Positions 22,423 to 34,800 of a stretch of 64,000 bases of DNA are shown here, piece by piece (position 1 is the first letter of the stretch; every line of letters begins with the position of its first letter). A program made the translations under genes and the position numbers. Origin of the DNA: Tricholoma matsutake (lineage: Eukaryota; Basidiomycota; Agaricomycetes; Agaricales; Tricholomataceae). Under the pieces are notes generated by a model. The model was not told the origin of the DNA and ran no database searches. It saw nothing but the letters and a program-made list of their open reading frames with translations. Location of the stretch: positions 4,340,001 to 4,404,000 of the forward strand of contig AP026538.1 of assembly GCA_026075535.2 (NCBI GenBank). Reading direction: 5' to 3'.

Positions 22423-25400
22423 TCAAGTAGCTTCATCACAATCCAGATCCTTGTCATCACCTTCATATTCAACCACCATTTCTCCATCTTTGGAATGCAT
22501 GATACCAAACGTCATTTGACTTGAGAGATCTGTTTTGCCCTGACTGACATCTGCATCCCACATATCCTCCTCTTCCCCAGAGCTGTCAGAATCCCTTGTG
22601 ATGTTAGTCAACTTGGCTGATGCTCCTTCCCTCAGCCCCCGTGATCTTGTGGTCTTGATGGACCATTTCTTGAGGCCTCCATTCATCAACACACGTATGC
22701 CTTTTCACATGTTGTCAACATCACAAACTTTCACAGTCTCATCACTGGTATTGGCAGCATATGCTCTTCCTGGCTGACGTAAATGGAGCTCTGCATTTTT
22801 GCATTCTTGAAGCAGTATCTTGAATTCAGGTTTCTCCTGGGGATCCTTATGGCATCCAGAACGCTTTGCAAGTCCGACCCCTGCTTGAAATTCAGATTTG
22901 AGTTCTTGGATATCTTTGATATTGCGGGCCCATATGTGTCGCACGTGGTAAGAACCAAAGTCAGCATCCTTATGTGGGATGATAGGCTCGATACATCAAT
23001 TGAGACCTTCCTGGTAGATATCTCCAGGTGTGAAACTGCCTCTCTTGCCTGTTGGGTTGACTAGAAGTGACATCAGAAATGCTTCTCGCAAGGCGGGATA
23101 AGATTCCAGCTCAATCTTGCATATCATCTCAAGTAGATATCCTGTATAATTTGAATGACCTGAACCAGCAAAAGTGAACATCATGATCTTCCAAATGAGA
23201 TCAGTCAGTTGTCACATCATCTGTTTTGAACTGAAAACTCTTTACCTTAAGTCCTTCCCACATTTGCCCAACATCACCCTCAGCTGCTGCATATGCAACC
23301 TCACGTGAAATCATAGCATCGTGTTTGAAAGTAGATGCTTCAGCAAATGAGTGATTGCCATAAAAGAGTGGATCAGGTGAATCAGATGATTTTGCCTTGG
23401 ATTGTTTTGCATTCTTTTGGTTTGCCTTTTTCGATATGGCCTGCTTATTCACATTCACTATCTCAGTAGGGCTAAAGATGTTAGACCTCTTCTCTTTATT
23501 GCCATCCCATTGAGTTCCTAGAGGTATATTTTTGGCCCACTCACTCATGCCATCACGAGCATCATCAGCAGCCTCATATTATGCAGCAGGGGACATATAA
23601 GCATTGAAAAGTGCAAATGCAGCCATCTCCAGATCTTCAAATGAAGGCAATGAGTTGTTCAGACCCAGATGTGCAAAGTATCCGACTATGTCATCTGTCT
23701 TTAAGTGAACACTGCAATGAACAATAATTTTTTTCCCTGAGGGTCACACTTGCTTCACTTACCTCCATGCATCCAGCATTTGAGTGTTGTGGACAAGACT
23801 TAACAGCTGTGCAGTCAGATAGTAATCGACTTTCTTCAGATTTGTAGGGGGGGCCCGGTCGATCTTCTTCACACTCCAGCCAATAGTTGCTGGGTTATTA
23901 TCCAATGCCTCACCCCAATGAGTTTCACAGATACAAGAGAGGTCCATCCACATTGTGTGCCATGCCTGGAGAACAGGCTGCATCATTTTGAACCTCTGGA
24001 ATACATCTTTGTGAGTTTGAAGATACTTCTTCAGAGTCAGCATGTTGTTGTATGACATGCCATTGCCACCGGCAAACCACAAACAACAATCGTAGTCTCC
24101 GTCCTTCTGTCCCATCTGATCCAGAAAGTCCACAAGTCCATCCTTTAGGTCTGAGATGAGCACTTTGTTTTTCCCACTTGTTGCCAAAGGATGTATTTCA
24201 GATTTATGGATTGGCAGCTGGAGCTTTGCAGCATGAGTTCAATATTGCAGAGAAACCTCTCCTTTGTAGATTGACAATTCAGGGATATTGTTAACAAGCA
24301 CTGAGATCCACTGAAGTCTTCCTATAATTTTAAGGTGATTTTCATCAATTAGCTCAAGAATTTGATCGATGGAAACATCCTTGCAAAGGTTCATTGTGAT
24401 CTATCTTTGCTTGTCCAAAAGATCACAAGCTGAACTTTGTACCTCAAGTTTGATGTAAGTGGCGGCTATTCCAATTATCATGCTGTTTTCACATCCAATG
24501 CGCAGGTCACGCTGTTTGAGAAAATGTTGCACATTATCAAAGATCAATAAAATTGCTTTTGTCATTTTGAGGCCATCGATGATTGTAACACTACAGTCAC
24601 GAGCGCATGTTCAAATTGCAATTGCTTTTTGGTCATAGAATCCTTTGAGTGCAGTTTTGATGGTAGTGACAATGGGCATGGTTCCAGTTCAGGAGTTGCA
24701 AGCAATGATGTCCACAGGCACACATGATGCGAGATATAGAATGCCATGGGCAAGAGGTACCAAACGAGCTCTCCCATTGCAACTGAAGTCAAGTGAAGAT
24801 AGTGCTTGTGTGGCAACCTGAAAGAATGGATGGGCAAGAGTAAGAGCATCCAATGTTCAAACTTACAAGCGCAGGAAGACAGTAGCTGCGCATCATAATT
24901 TCACCATTGTGTTTGTGACATTTTGGTTCTGCAATCTGGCACATATAGTGGAATGTCAGTGGTTGGTGCATTTGAAGAGTGGCCTGGGCCATTGGCATCA
25001 ATGAAGTGCTAAGATTAGCCCATTTGACTAGTCCATACTTGGTCTTGTTCGTTACAGAAGCATGTAGTCCACTTGATTTATGCATGGCTGCATGAGCCTC
25101 TTGCAGCAGCCATGCCTTGACAATTTGAGCAGCAAACAATGAGAGAGCAGGCCGTACACTTCATATCTCAGTATAGGGTGTTGTTACTGAATACATTCCT
25201 TCTGAGAACTTGTCGCTGTCACCAGACATCCACCACACCTTAAGAATATTTGCCAAGAGAAATCGGCCTTTTGCTTTCAGAAAATGCCCAAGAAATACTG
25301 AATGGCAGTGTGATCGTGGGTTCTCATCATCCCTAACAAAGAAATGGTGCAAGAATGCATCAGTTCTCTATCCTAGGTCCTGGAAAAGATCAAAGACTTT

Positions 25401-26081
25401 GTCGAGCTTTTCTGAGATGGGTAGGTCTGAGTCAGCAATCTTGATTCACTTCGGAACTGGTTCATTGAATTCCATAGATGGTGTAGGCAGTGCAGATAGG
25501 CATTCCAAAACCATCTTGTGCTTTGAGGGAGACAATGGCACCTGATTTATGGAGTCCATTGAAATATTGGCGAATGGCTCCCCGAGAGATGAACAAGGCA
25601 TTGCAGAAGCTGATAGCAGAGAAGAAGAAGAGTGAGGAGACAATCCACTGGACTGTGGTGAGATAGATAGCCCCAAAGAACTGAACGACATCAGCGTACT
25701 TGAGCTCATAGTAGGAGATATTGTGGGATGTTGGTTTGATAGAAATGAGGAGGAGCTCCAAAGGTCCTCATAGGTCATAGGAGAGCTACAGAGTGGCTTC
25801 TTAAAGGTGCTGAAGAATGAGTCATAACTTGGTGATTCGAAAAGTGGAGATCCAGATAGAGAAGTTGCTGAAGATGGAACATTTTCTTTTGTGGAGAGCA
25901 AAGAACAAGCAGATGATGGGCTAGCATGGTAATCTGGTTCAAAATGAATTCTAGTCATCAGTGGCAACAGCTGGGGCCTTTGAGGCTGGTCAGATGGGGC
26001 CCGTAGAGGTAGGAGTGCATCATCGGAGACTCCAGCAAGCAACTGAGATACAGGCATGGCTAATGTTGATGATTCGGGCAT
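22423..26081 (-). pseudogene. DUF6589 family protein, decayed
   Basis: A long minus-strand gene broken by stops and frame changes. From 26081: a Ser/Pro-rich N-terminus of about 210 residues, KLDKVFDLFQDLGYRTDAFL, RPALSLFAAQIVKAWLLQEA, KYGLVKWANLSTSLM, MHQPLTFHYMCQIAEPK, a poorly kept middle, then DGLVDFLDQMGQKDGDYDC and NGMSYNNMLTLKKYLQTH. It goes on with LQAWHTMWMDLSCICETHWG, NLKKVDYYLTAQLL, SREVAYAAAEGDVGQMWEGLK, FTFAGSGHSNYTGYLLEMIC, LVNPTGKRGSFTPGD and a C-terminal LHLRQPGRAYAA. This order fits DUF6589, a large agaricomycete family of unknown biochemistry with a conserved core rich in His, Asp and Trp. Its multi-copy nature suggests a transposase- or recombinase-like role, which is inference. 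At least five interruptions, mostly TGA. Confidence 0.75.
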
Positions 26082-26411
26082 CTCTCGAGTGGCAAGTCAA
26101 TTCCAAGTCAATATTGTGGCAATAACCATTGGAACGATGCAGAATGGATCCTCTTAACATGTCAACAGCAGTAGGGACACGTCACAAGGTGTTGAACATC
26201 AAAAGAAGTAAGTTTGCATGTGATTCCATGTGCATCAGAATTAGCAGGCTTCCGGCCATGCCAATCAAATCAGACTACAATTGAAGTAGATTGACTGTCA
26301 TCTACATTTTGAAATTTGTAGTCTGGCTATGGGAGACTAGTGGCGGAGCTAAAACAGAAGATCAAACAGATAATCAATTCTGACCTTACTTTACAGATAA
26401 ACTGGCATTCA

Positions 26412-26465
26412 CATGGGAAGCATAAAATTAACATTGCAAGAATTGTGTGCTTCCACAAACTCTGA
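26412..26465. repeat. Inverted repeat partner near copia integrase, left
   Basis: 54 nt (CATGGGAAGCATAAAATTAA...) that is the reverse complement of 27207-27261 with one mismatch. The two copies are 740 bp apart. The right copy is the start of the copia integrase frame. Confidence 0.8.
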
Positions 26466-27206
26466 TGGAAGATTCTTTTGAAAACTGTGATAGGAAATAT
26501 GAAGAAGGAGGATAAAATGATGCAGCTAATTGTTGCTGCTGAAAGGTATAACATGTTATTGGTATCACCAGCTGTAGCGCCTCAGGTCAATCAACCTGAT
26601 ATCACCAAGGAAGCAATGATGGATTGGGAGGCAACAGAGGATGTCAAGGATTCTGATATGGAAGATTGTTAGGGAGATTCTCAAGCTTATAATTATAATT
26701 GCTCCTTTAACATTCTTACAATACCTTACTCAAATATATACTCAACAAAACTTTTACTATAACACTCATGTACTATAGATAACTTAGATCAAGCATGGTA
26801 CACACTCAATCACTGGCAATAAGGACTGATTTCCAAAAACAGTGATACCATTTTCTCTGTCACACTTGTTTGGTGGGATTGCTGGACCCCAATCCAAAAT
26901 GGGATGCATACTTATAGAAGCTGTTTGGGCCCATTTCTAGGATTCTGCTCCCTGTGTTTAATACATAAACTGTGGATGAGCCCTACCTTACAATGAATTC
27001 TAGAATGGAGGAGGTAGAATTAGCATATATGTAAGCCAAACCTCTTGCCATGAGATGAAGAATTGAGTCTGAAATCCCAGATGAATTCTAGAGCAGGTTA
27101 ACTATGATATGTGGTAAGTAAATTAATGTGAGTACTGTATGGAGATGGGGATCTAGAATTGTGTATATGTAAGATAAGATTGCCTTCTGAAGGACCAAGG
27201 GGTCAG

Positions 27207-28959
27207 AGTTTGTGGAAGCACACAATTCTTGCAATGTCAATTTTATGCTTCCCATGCAACCAGGGAGTCATTCTTATATTATGGACATAGTGGACAATTA
27301 TACCTCATATTCTTGGTCAATACCTCTGTGTAATAAAGATGATTCCTTCTCTGAACTTAAAGCTTGGCAACTTGCTTGGGAAAATGAGATGGGATTAAAA
27401 GTGGGAACCTACATCATCAACAATGGGGAATTGAAATCGCATCAGATGGAAGCTTGGCTAAAAACCTGGGGGATGGATCAAAGATTTACTGCACCATACA
27501 CTTCCACACATATTGGATGCATCAAATGCTTATGGCTAAAGCTCATATTATGTGAATTTATTCAAATCCACCATCTTTTTTCTGGGATGAAATTTATCTC
27601 ACTGTGTCACACTTACATGCCAAAACCACCACACAGTCACTACAGGGAAGTACACCCTGGGAGTTATGGTACAGCCATAAACCCAACTACTCTTATCTTT
27701 GGGAGATCAGCTGTTGTGCTTTTGTCCTTATTCCCAAAAAGGATAATCCATCAAATGCATTTTGATTGGTTATGACCCAAAATCCAAGTCATATTGATGT
27801 TATAATAGAGCCACCAAAATGGTACACAGTTCCTATCATGTCCACTTCCTATCATGTCCACTTCCTCAAAAGTCATGATGGCCACACACTGCCTACACCC
27901 CCATCCCAGAAGCAGGAATCATGCCAAATAGCCACAATGGTCACATACCTATTTTTATGCCTTTACCCATGAACAATGATGACAAACCCTTCCCTACCCA
28001 TGACATCACTGATCCAGATATCCATAATACCATTGAGCAACACATGCCAATCACCCTGTCCCTGCCATGTCATTCCTCCCATATACATATCCCCACTGAA
28101 AGAAACCCTAATGGTGGACCAGTCATCACTAGAACTGACATAGCTGTTCAGGAATCATGAGAAAGTGCCACCTGAGTCAAAGAAGCACGATGTGATCACA
28201 GGGCTGCCACAGTAGCAGCACATGAACCTAATCCAGATCACATATCTGAAGCTAAGAATACAGTTGATGCTGAGTGGTGGAGACAAGGATATTTGGAAGA
28301 ACTGGAGTCTCTCAAGGACATGGGTGGGTGTATATAAACTAATTCCCTGGGACCAGGTACCCCAAGGGAAACACATCCAAAAGGGGAAACCTGTTTTCCA
28401 TATTAAGCAAGATGAGACCGGCACCCCTACTCATTGGAAAGTATGTCTTGTTTTCGAAGGCCATGAACAGATCTATGGCAAAGACTATACTAAAACTACC
28501 TCATCTACTGTGCACATGGAATTGTGGCAGATACTCTTATATATAGCAGCTTCTCTAGGCTGGGATGTGCAACAAATCGACATAAAGACAGCATTTCTAC
28601 ATGGATTGTTACCTGATGATGAGGTGCAATACATGCAACAGCCTAATGGTTTCAAAGAGCCTGGGAGAGAGGACTGGATATGGTAGCTCCAGCATGGCTT
28701 ATATGGGATGAAGCAGAGTGGTCATATATGGAACCAAACTCTCAATGCCCAGATGATTGTATGGGGGTTCACCCATCTTTCTTGTGAGTCATGCATATCC
28801 TACCGCAAGACTGATTTGGGCATCATCATCATGGTTGTTCACATTGATAACTATCTGTTGATTGTGGACTCCAAAGCTGAGAATGAATGCTTCAAAAATC
28901 AGATGAGGGAGGTTTGGACTATTTCCAAACTTGGTAGTAATGGTGGAGGTGATGTATAA
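27207..28959 (+). pseudogene. Ty1/copia pol fragment: integrase and reverse transcriptase
   Basis: Integrase part (27212-27775): MDIVDNYTSYSWSIPL, then IINNGELKSHQMEAWLKTWG, where the second catalytic Asp of the usual TDNGGE motif is Asn, and QRFTAPYTSTHIG. Reverse transcriptase part (28222-28959): HWKVCLVFEGHEQIYGKDY, WDVQQIDIKTAFLHGLL, MQQPNGFKEPG, then a TAG, LYGMKQSGHIWNQTL and VVHIDNYLLIVDSK. In the last, the second Asp of the catalytic V-D-D box is Asn. It ends in the connection region KNQMREVWTISKLG. Frame breaks between blocks and two lost catalytic residues make it inactive. No RNase H follows; the sequence runs into a hairpin at 28969-28999 and then the right arm of the inverted repeat. 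Confidence 0.8.
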
Positions 28960-28968
28960 CTATCTACT

Positions 28969-28999
28969 CACCTCAGTCTCATTATAATGGACTGAGGTG
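28969..28999. repeat. Hairpin CACCTCAGTC...GACTGAGGTG
   Basis: Perfect 10-bp stem with an 11-nt loop. The same stem occurs inside the solo LTR at 17673-17703 and its copy in the right arm, and a shorter form at 7399-7440. It probably marks a residual LTR of the copia element. Confidence 0.6.
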
Positions 29000-29532
29000 T
29001 CTATCTAGGTTCTATGTACTGGCATTTTTGGCACATTGAGCTTCATGTGTGCAGCTTGCAAGCATTTTCATCAGCTCATGTGCACTGCCATTCAAGTTCT
29101 ATTTTCAATAGAGCTGTCAGAGAGGTGTGAGGGTTGCAAATTTGAGTATTTGACATGTTTATCTTTTGCAGATTGCTTAGGTGTTGCACCCACTGCAGCT
29201 GGGACTGCCAGCAGCCCATCTGCAGCTGGGCAAGTGTTGGATTGGGCAGGTAGCATGTCCACCTAAGTGCAAGTCGATCATATTAGATTTCCTTTATTGG
29301 TTATAAATTATAGGTACATGGCATTTCACATTCTTTGGGCTTCCACAAGCTTTATATCTTCACTGTTATGACCATTTTTCATACTTCTGATCAATTTCTC
29401 CAGAGCAGATTTTCTCAAAGGTCTCTCATCTTGAGATATCATGTGTAAACAAGCAGTATTTGAAGAACAATATCCATTTTTCAAAATCCACTCCGGAGAC
29501 TTTGATTATACTAACACTCCCATTATTTTTCT

Positions 29533-29825
29533 TGTAGAGAATTGATCCTAGAATAAACAAGGCTATACTAGAGGTACAGTAAGTAATCATCATAATGCGA
29601 TGTCTAAGATCATACTCACCTCAGTCCTTGTACAAATGACTGAGGTGGTAGATTGTCTATCTATCAGTATATATATGTTCTGCCAGACAAAGAGAAAGAA
29701 TGAGAAAGGGAACCAAGGCGTTTGTTCACGCGCATCAAAGGGCTGCGCTAATAATAGCACCCGCATCAAACTTGCCGACACTTCCGCATTTGGTGATGCG
29801 TTATTCCACGGTGTGTTTCTCAACA
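29533..29825 (-). mobile_element. Solo LTR in right arm
   Basis: Mirror copy of 17495-17787, with the same AGAAA (TTTCT on the plus strand) duplication on both sides (29528-29532 and 29826-29830). No difference from the left copy was seen. Confidence 0.85.
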
Positions 29826-30871
29826 TTTCTCTATACAAACTATTGTCAGAAAAAAGTGTAGAGTGAGATAACTACGACTACCACTCCTTCACGCTACTGT
29901 CGGAGTTTAAAATTGGGGAGCTCCACGAGACCACGTTGTCCCGATACATCGGCGCCACCCGAACGCCACCTGTATGCGACTTCCCTTGACTCCGTCACTC
30001 GGGTTTCCGGGACTTGGATCAGCTTGGAATCTAGATCCTACTCTGTCAAGAACCCATATGATTTGAAATTCATCCAGAGCACTCAAGGATTGATATAGCT
30101 ACGATATATTAAATTGACCAACGGCGGACCGCGGTCACCAACCATCGCGTCAATATCGCGTCATAACGCGTTTAAAGCTGTTTAAAGTCTTTTGGCGTCG
30201 TACCAGGATCCGGCTCTGCCGCCGTATCTGCTTTCATAGATGACGTTGAAAATTTCCCCCACTGGCAGTTGGCTCAGCCTCCGTCGCATTCTTGACAAAT
30301 CATCATTCGTCATACTTTCTTTGGTTGACGCCTTTCGTTCATTAGACATGTCGTTATATTAATATAATATGCCTTGCTCGTCAAATGGTGCTCCAGAATG
30401 GCAGATCTAGCCCCATGAATGAACATCCGTGAGTTATTGCAATTCTATCCAAATGCTATTCAATGTCTTAACTTGCTGAAGGTATGTGACACCGACAAAT
30501 ACCCCTCGTGCAGAAATCACTGACAATTCACCTCACTTTAGACCATGGTTACATTTCTCGTGTCGTCCATGAAATACCCAGAGGCATGAAGATGAAGAGA
30601 ATATCCATCGGTGCATATTATGCATCAACCGAATGAGGTGTTACTCCACATAGATAATCTGCCTGTGACTGAAATACAGTGTACGTACGAAGTAGTAAAC
30701 CTCATGAGAAAGACTGACATGATGCCGTGTTTTCTGTGCTCATTGCAGGGCTTCCCGATGACAGTCTGAATGCATGCCCATGCCGTCAAGATCTCGAAAA
30801 TTCTACCGCTTTCTTTCCAAGATACTGAAAATAATTCATACAGCCGTCGTCGGCCACCGGGTCACTCCTGG

Positions 30872-30879
30872 TATAAAAG
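30872..30879 (+). promoter_or_regulatory. TATA-like box of the right lectin copy
   Basis: TATAAAAG 95 nt upstream of the ATG at 30974. Confidence 0.5.
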
Positions 30880-30973
30880 AGCTGCATTTCCTGGTCTATC
30901 TTTCAATCGTCCCCTCTGCTCGAACAAGCAACTTCAACTTTGCAATCCACACTTATCTTTCACATCCTACATC

Positions 30974-31569
30974 ATGAGCGGCAGCCCAGTACCAAACGGA
31001 ACCTATCTCATCCAGAACGTTCAGACGGGCTACGTGCTCGACTTGCAGGCTAACCAGCCTGACCAAGGAGCCACTATCTGGATCTACAAGGAGAATGACA
31101 CCACTGCTCAGCAGGTATACATGCATGTATCTCGTAAGGATTGTTGAGGCTCACGTACTTTGTTGGTAGTGGGTTCTCAGAGACCAAACCGAGCCTGCCG
31201 CTAAAGCCAACTCTGTCACAATCCAGTCCAACAACACTACTGGTCAAGGTTTGGGTTTCTTTGCCGCCAACAAACAAATAAGTGAAACTAGTGTGTTCTT
31301 CTGCGATTGACATACGTCATTTACATCTATTGTGGTAGGCTGCAGGAGAGCAAGTGTTATACACCCGATTCGCCTGGACTATAAGGCTGATTGATGCCGG
31401 GAACGATAATTACAGGTGGGTTGAAATGACTGGTTGCCTTTGGGTTGCCTTGATATTCTTACATGAGTTTAATGGATTGACATTCTGCAGACTTGCTTAC
31501 ACTAAAGGTGAAGCCAAGTTGGTGCTCTCTGTTCTTAGCGTGGATCAGCCTTTGGTATATTGTCCTTAA
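30974..31569 (+). pseudogene. Ricin-B-like beta-trefoil gene, right copy with lost splice donor
   Basis: Exon 1 (30974-31114) and the coding part of exon 2 are the same as in the left copy (15762-16346). After exon 2 the donor GTAAGT is ATAAGT here (about 31278). Read-through adds eight residues (ISETSVFFCD) before a TGA, which would remove the last third of the beta-trefoil. The downstream exon 3 also carries three substitutions (Phe to Leu, Leu to Phe, Ala to Thr) and the last exon Gly to Ser. Intron 3 has an 11-bp tandem duplication of GGTTGCCTTTG. A cryptic donor could rescue splicing, but I see none that keeps the frame. Confidence 0.78.
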
Positions 31570-31818
31570 GAAATTTTGTTGATGTCTTTAGCTGATGGTT
31601 ATTATTTATATGAAGGTTCGACTTGCCGAAATCAACCCGGCGGATGTTTTCCAGCTCTGGCGATTTGTTGGTGTCCCATCTTAAGCTGGGCATGTTGGGA
31701 ATATGAGCATGATCATTTGTGTGTACAGTCAACGTACAGTATGTAGATTGCGCGCTTGTTTGTATGTTTGACAGTTTGAGATATCACGTTACTATGTTGT
31801 GTTTTTGTTCTACGCGAC

Positions 31819-34800
31819 ATGGCGAGTCATTCTACGCGCAAAACTACAAATCGCAACACAACTCGTTCTCCCAACGCGACTCCAATTCCACGAATGTCTT
31901 CTGCTATTCCTTCTCTCACGCAATCACGCCGTGTTTCTGCACCACCACAGTCCATGGATAATGTGGATTCTAGACCCGGTCCTCGTTCTTCCATTGGATC
32001 GTTTCGTTCTTCTATTCCAATATCCTCTGTTACTCCCCCTCGCATACTCAAATCTTCTTCATCGACAACCACTCCTCCCAGATTTATCAGTCACAAATCT
32101 CTAGCAACCCCTTCAAAGTCAAAACCAATAAGCAACGATGATAACATTCTTCACGAGACTCCCATTCTTCTTTCCGAGAGCCCTGCCATGCTCGGTCTTA
32201 AATCAAAGTTGAATGGTAACCCCCCTCCGCCTCCTGATATGGGATTCTGGGACCCAGAGACCGCAACAGACACCACGCCTGACACGGACATGGATATGAA
32301 TCTTGACATGTTCACCGACGAAGGCGAGGGCGACCTAGACGACGAGGTTTGTCTATATGAGAACTTGTCTACTCCAACCTAATACACGCACCCACAGATG
32401 TCTAATGCTCTCTCCCAAATCTCCACTCTCCACTCAAGAAAGATCCTCCACCTGAAGAGGTTGCTTGAGCGTGCACAAGCCAGCGCCGCAGCTCAGTTGC
32501 ACGCTTTGCAGGCAGAGGTGAGGCTGTTAAGGTCTAACGCGTCTCATCACCATCACCACCATCACCATGTCCATGGTGCAGAGCCAGTGGGGAGGTGTGT
32601 GTGTGGCGGACGCAAGAGGACGGGATATTGGGATGGGTATCGCGATGACGATGACGGTGACGAGGCAGACGAGGGAGAGCCTGCGGGGATGTTAGAGGAG
32701 AAGCTCGTCAGGGCGTTGAAAGGTAAAGGCAAGGGTGAGTTTAGTGAAAAGGCAGTCAGGAGGGTGTTGAGAGGCTTAGGCAGGGAAGGCAGAATGAGAC
32801 TGTCAGTTTTACAATTTCCATCTCTTTCTTTTGCTAATACGCGGCTCGTGTAGTATCGCGATTATACTAGAATGCACGTCCTATATATATGTATACTGTA
32901 TACTTTGCTTACTCCCCTCCACTAGCATGTTTCCCGGGTGACATTCGCCTCCAAATCTTGCTCCTGGAGAAGTACCAGCGCTCTACATTCGATGTCGTGG
33001 GACGGCTTGTCCCCGATCTGGCGTTCTGCGTCTTAAAAGAACTCAGTATGAAAGAGTTGGTCAATGTACGTGGGGTACGTATCTCTTGATTTCGTGATGG
33101 AAAATTCTCGTTGTCTGACCTCCCAACAGGTATCGCAGCACTGGAAGAAAATGGTGGCGCATCCTGCGCTATGGCGTTATCATTGTTACAGAATCACAGC
33201 TACGGATCCTTCCCCCGTTAAACCCCCCGCATCTCCTGACGGCTGGTATGTCGCTCTATCACACAACCGCCAAAATAACAGAAGAGCTACTAACTCCCCG
33301 CCAGGCATCCACTCTACCGCAGCCTCCACCACCGGGAATCCAACTTCACCAACGCCCTCCCCCAATCCCTACTTTTTCTCCACGGTCACACTAATTTCTG
33401 CACAACACTCTTACTGAGAGGCAAACGCCTGATCAGCGGGAGTTACGACGAAACGATCCGGTTCTGGGATATTGAAACGGGTGAGATGAAAAAGTGTTTG
33501 GGGGTCAAGAAGCCGGTTAGCTGTGTTGACTTTTTAGCGGAGGAAGAGGTATTTGTAGTTGGGTTTCATGATGTTGGGTGAGTTTTTGGGGGTGTAATTT
33601 TTTGGCATGTTTATATTGCGGGGGCTGATTGGTGTTGGGGGGTAGCCGCGTACATTTGTTCTCCTCATTGACGTTCACACCGCTGCAACAGCTAGCAGGA
33701 CATCTAAATGGGATAAGAGCTGTAGCATTGTCTTCGAAGAACTTGGTATCGGCAGGTGCTGATAAGGCGCTTGTGTGCTGGGACTGGAGGGCTGGGACCA
33801 AGATCGTGCGGTATGTTATAATTTTTTTCGTGTGGAGTGCATGTACTGAGATGGTCGGCGGAGTAGATTCGGACAACAGACCACTATTAATATTGGGGTA
33901 CAGATCATCGCGGGGGCGGGTCCGGAGGAAGGGGAACGCGTGGTTGGAGTCACGATTGATGGGATGGTTAGGGTGTTTTCAATTAGTACGTGTTAAGTTC
34001 TTCTCCCCTCCGTCCTTTTTGTGATCTCGAGTTTAAACACCGCCTAGAACGCAGAGAGATGATCTCGCAGTTCAAGTTGTCAGAGTTGGGAGGGGGAGAT
34101 CCAGTGTTGAGTTCGAGGTTGTGGAATGTGGGTGCTGCGCCGAATAATATGCTTCAGTATGTGGATTTGCGTTTGCGCTTCTTTCTTTCCGTTTGATTTG
34201 ATATGATTTGAAGGTGGTTTGCGGCAAAGGGGACTCAGATGACGGTGGGCTTTGTTTTCTTCTTTTTCTTTTCTTGACCTTGCACACGATTGCTGATCGT
34301 TCGTTCGTTTCGTAGTGTGCTACAAAATCGGTCATTTTGCATTTGCAGTGGCAGGAAGGGGAAGAGAAAGAGAAAGAGAAAGAGAAAGGGAAGCTCTCCC
34401 CAGTCGTAGCTTCGCAGTCTCCCATCTCCTTCGCCAACACTAGCCCCAGCCCCATCAACACCAACCTCACCACCACCGTCAACAACAACCTCACACCTAC
34501 CACCACCACCACCACCGATACAGCAGACTTACCCCGGACACGCACTGTCTCCTCCCTGACGCGTTCCACCACCTCTTCCTCTGTGCATCCACGCCGACCC
34601 TCCCTCAACATCACACAGACACAGACGCCCAAAGGACGCCTTTCAAGGGCTTCTTTGAATGTTTCGAGGACGCCGGTGAGTATGATAAGCAGTGGGCCTC
34701 GTACGTCGTTGAATATGAGTAATGGGCCCCGTACACCGTTGAACACTGGAAGCGGAGCTCGAACACCTGGTAGCGGAGCGCGAACGCCTGGTAGCGCCTC

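Larger units (their letters stand above)
29019..32130 (+). repeat. Right arm of the 3.1-kb inverted repeat
   Basis: Reverse complement of 15198-18301. The inner end begins at CTGGCATTTTTGGC; beyond it the left side continues in the repeat-family gene whereas the right side enters copia sequence, so the inner part derives from the left locus. At the outer end the right side continues into the intact F-box gene, so that part derives from the right locus. Confidence 0.9.

Noticed and set aside
15198..32130. Giant DNA transposon with 3.1-kb terminal inverted repeats
   Set aside because: No target duplication at the outer ends, the right arm continues in an intact host gene, and the arms contain host genes and a solo LTR; duplication by template switching explains it better.
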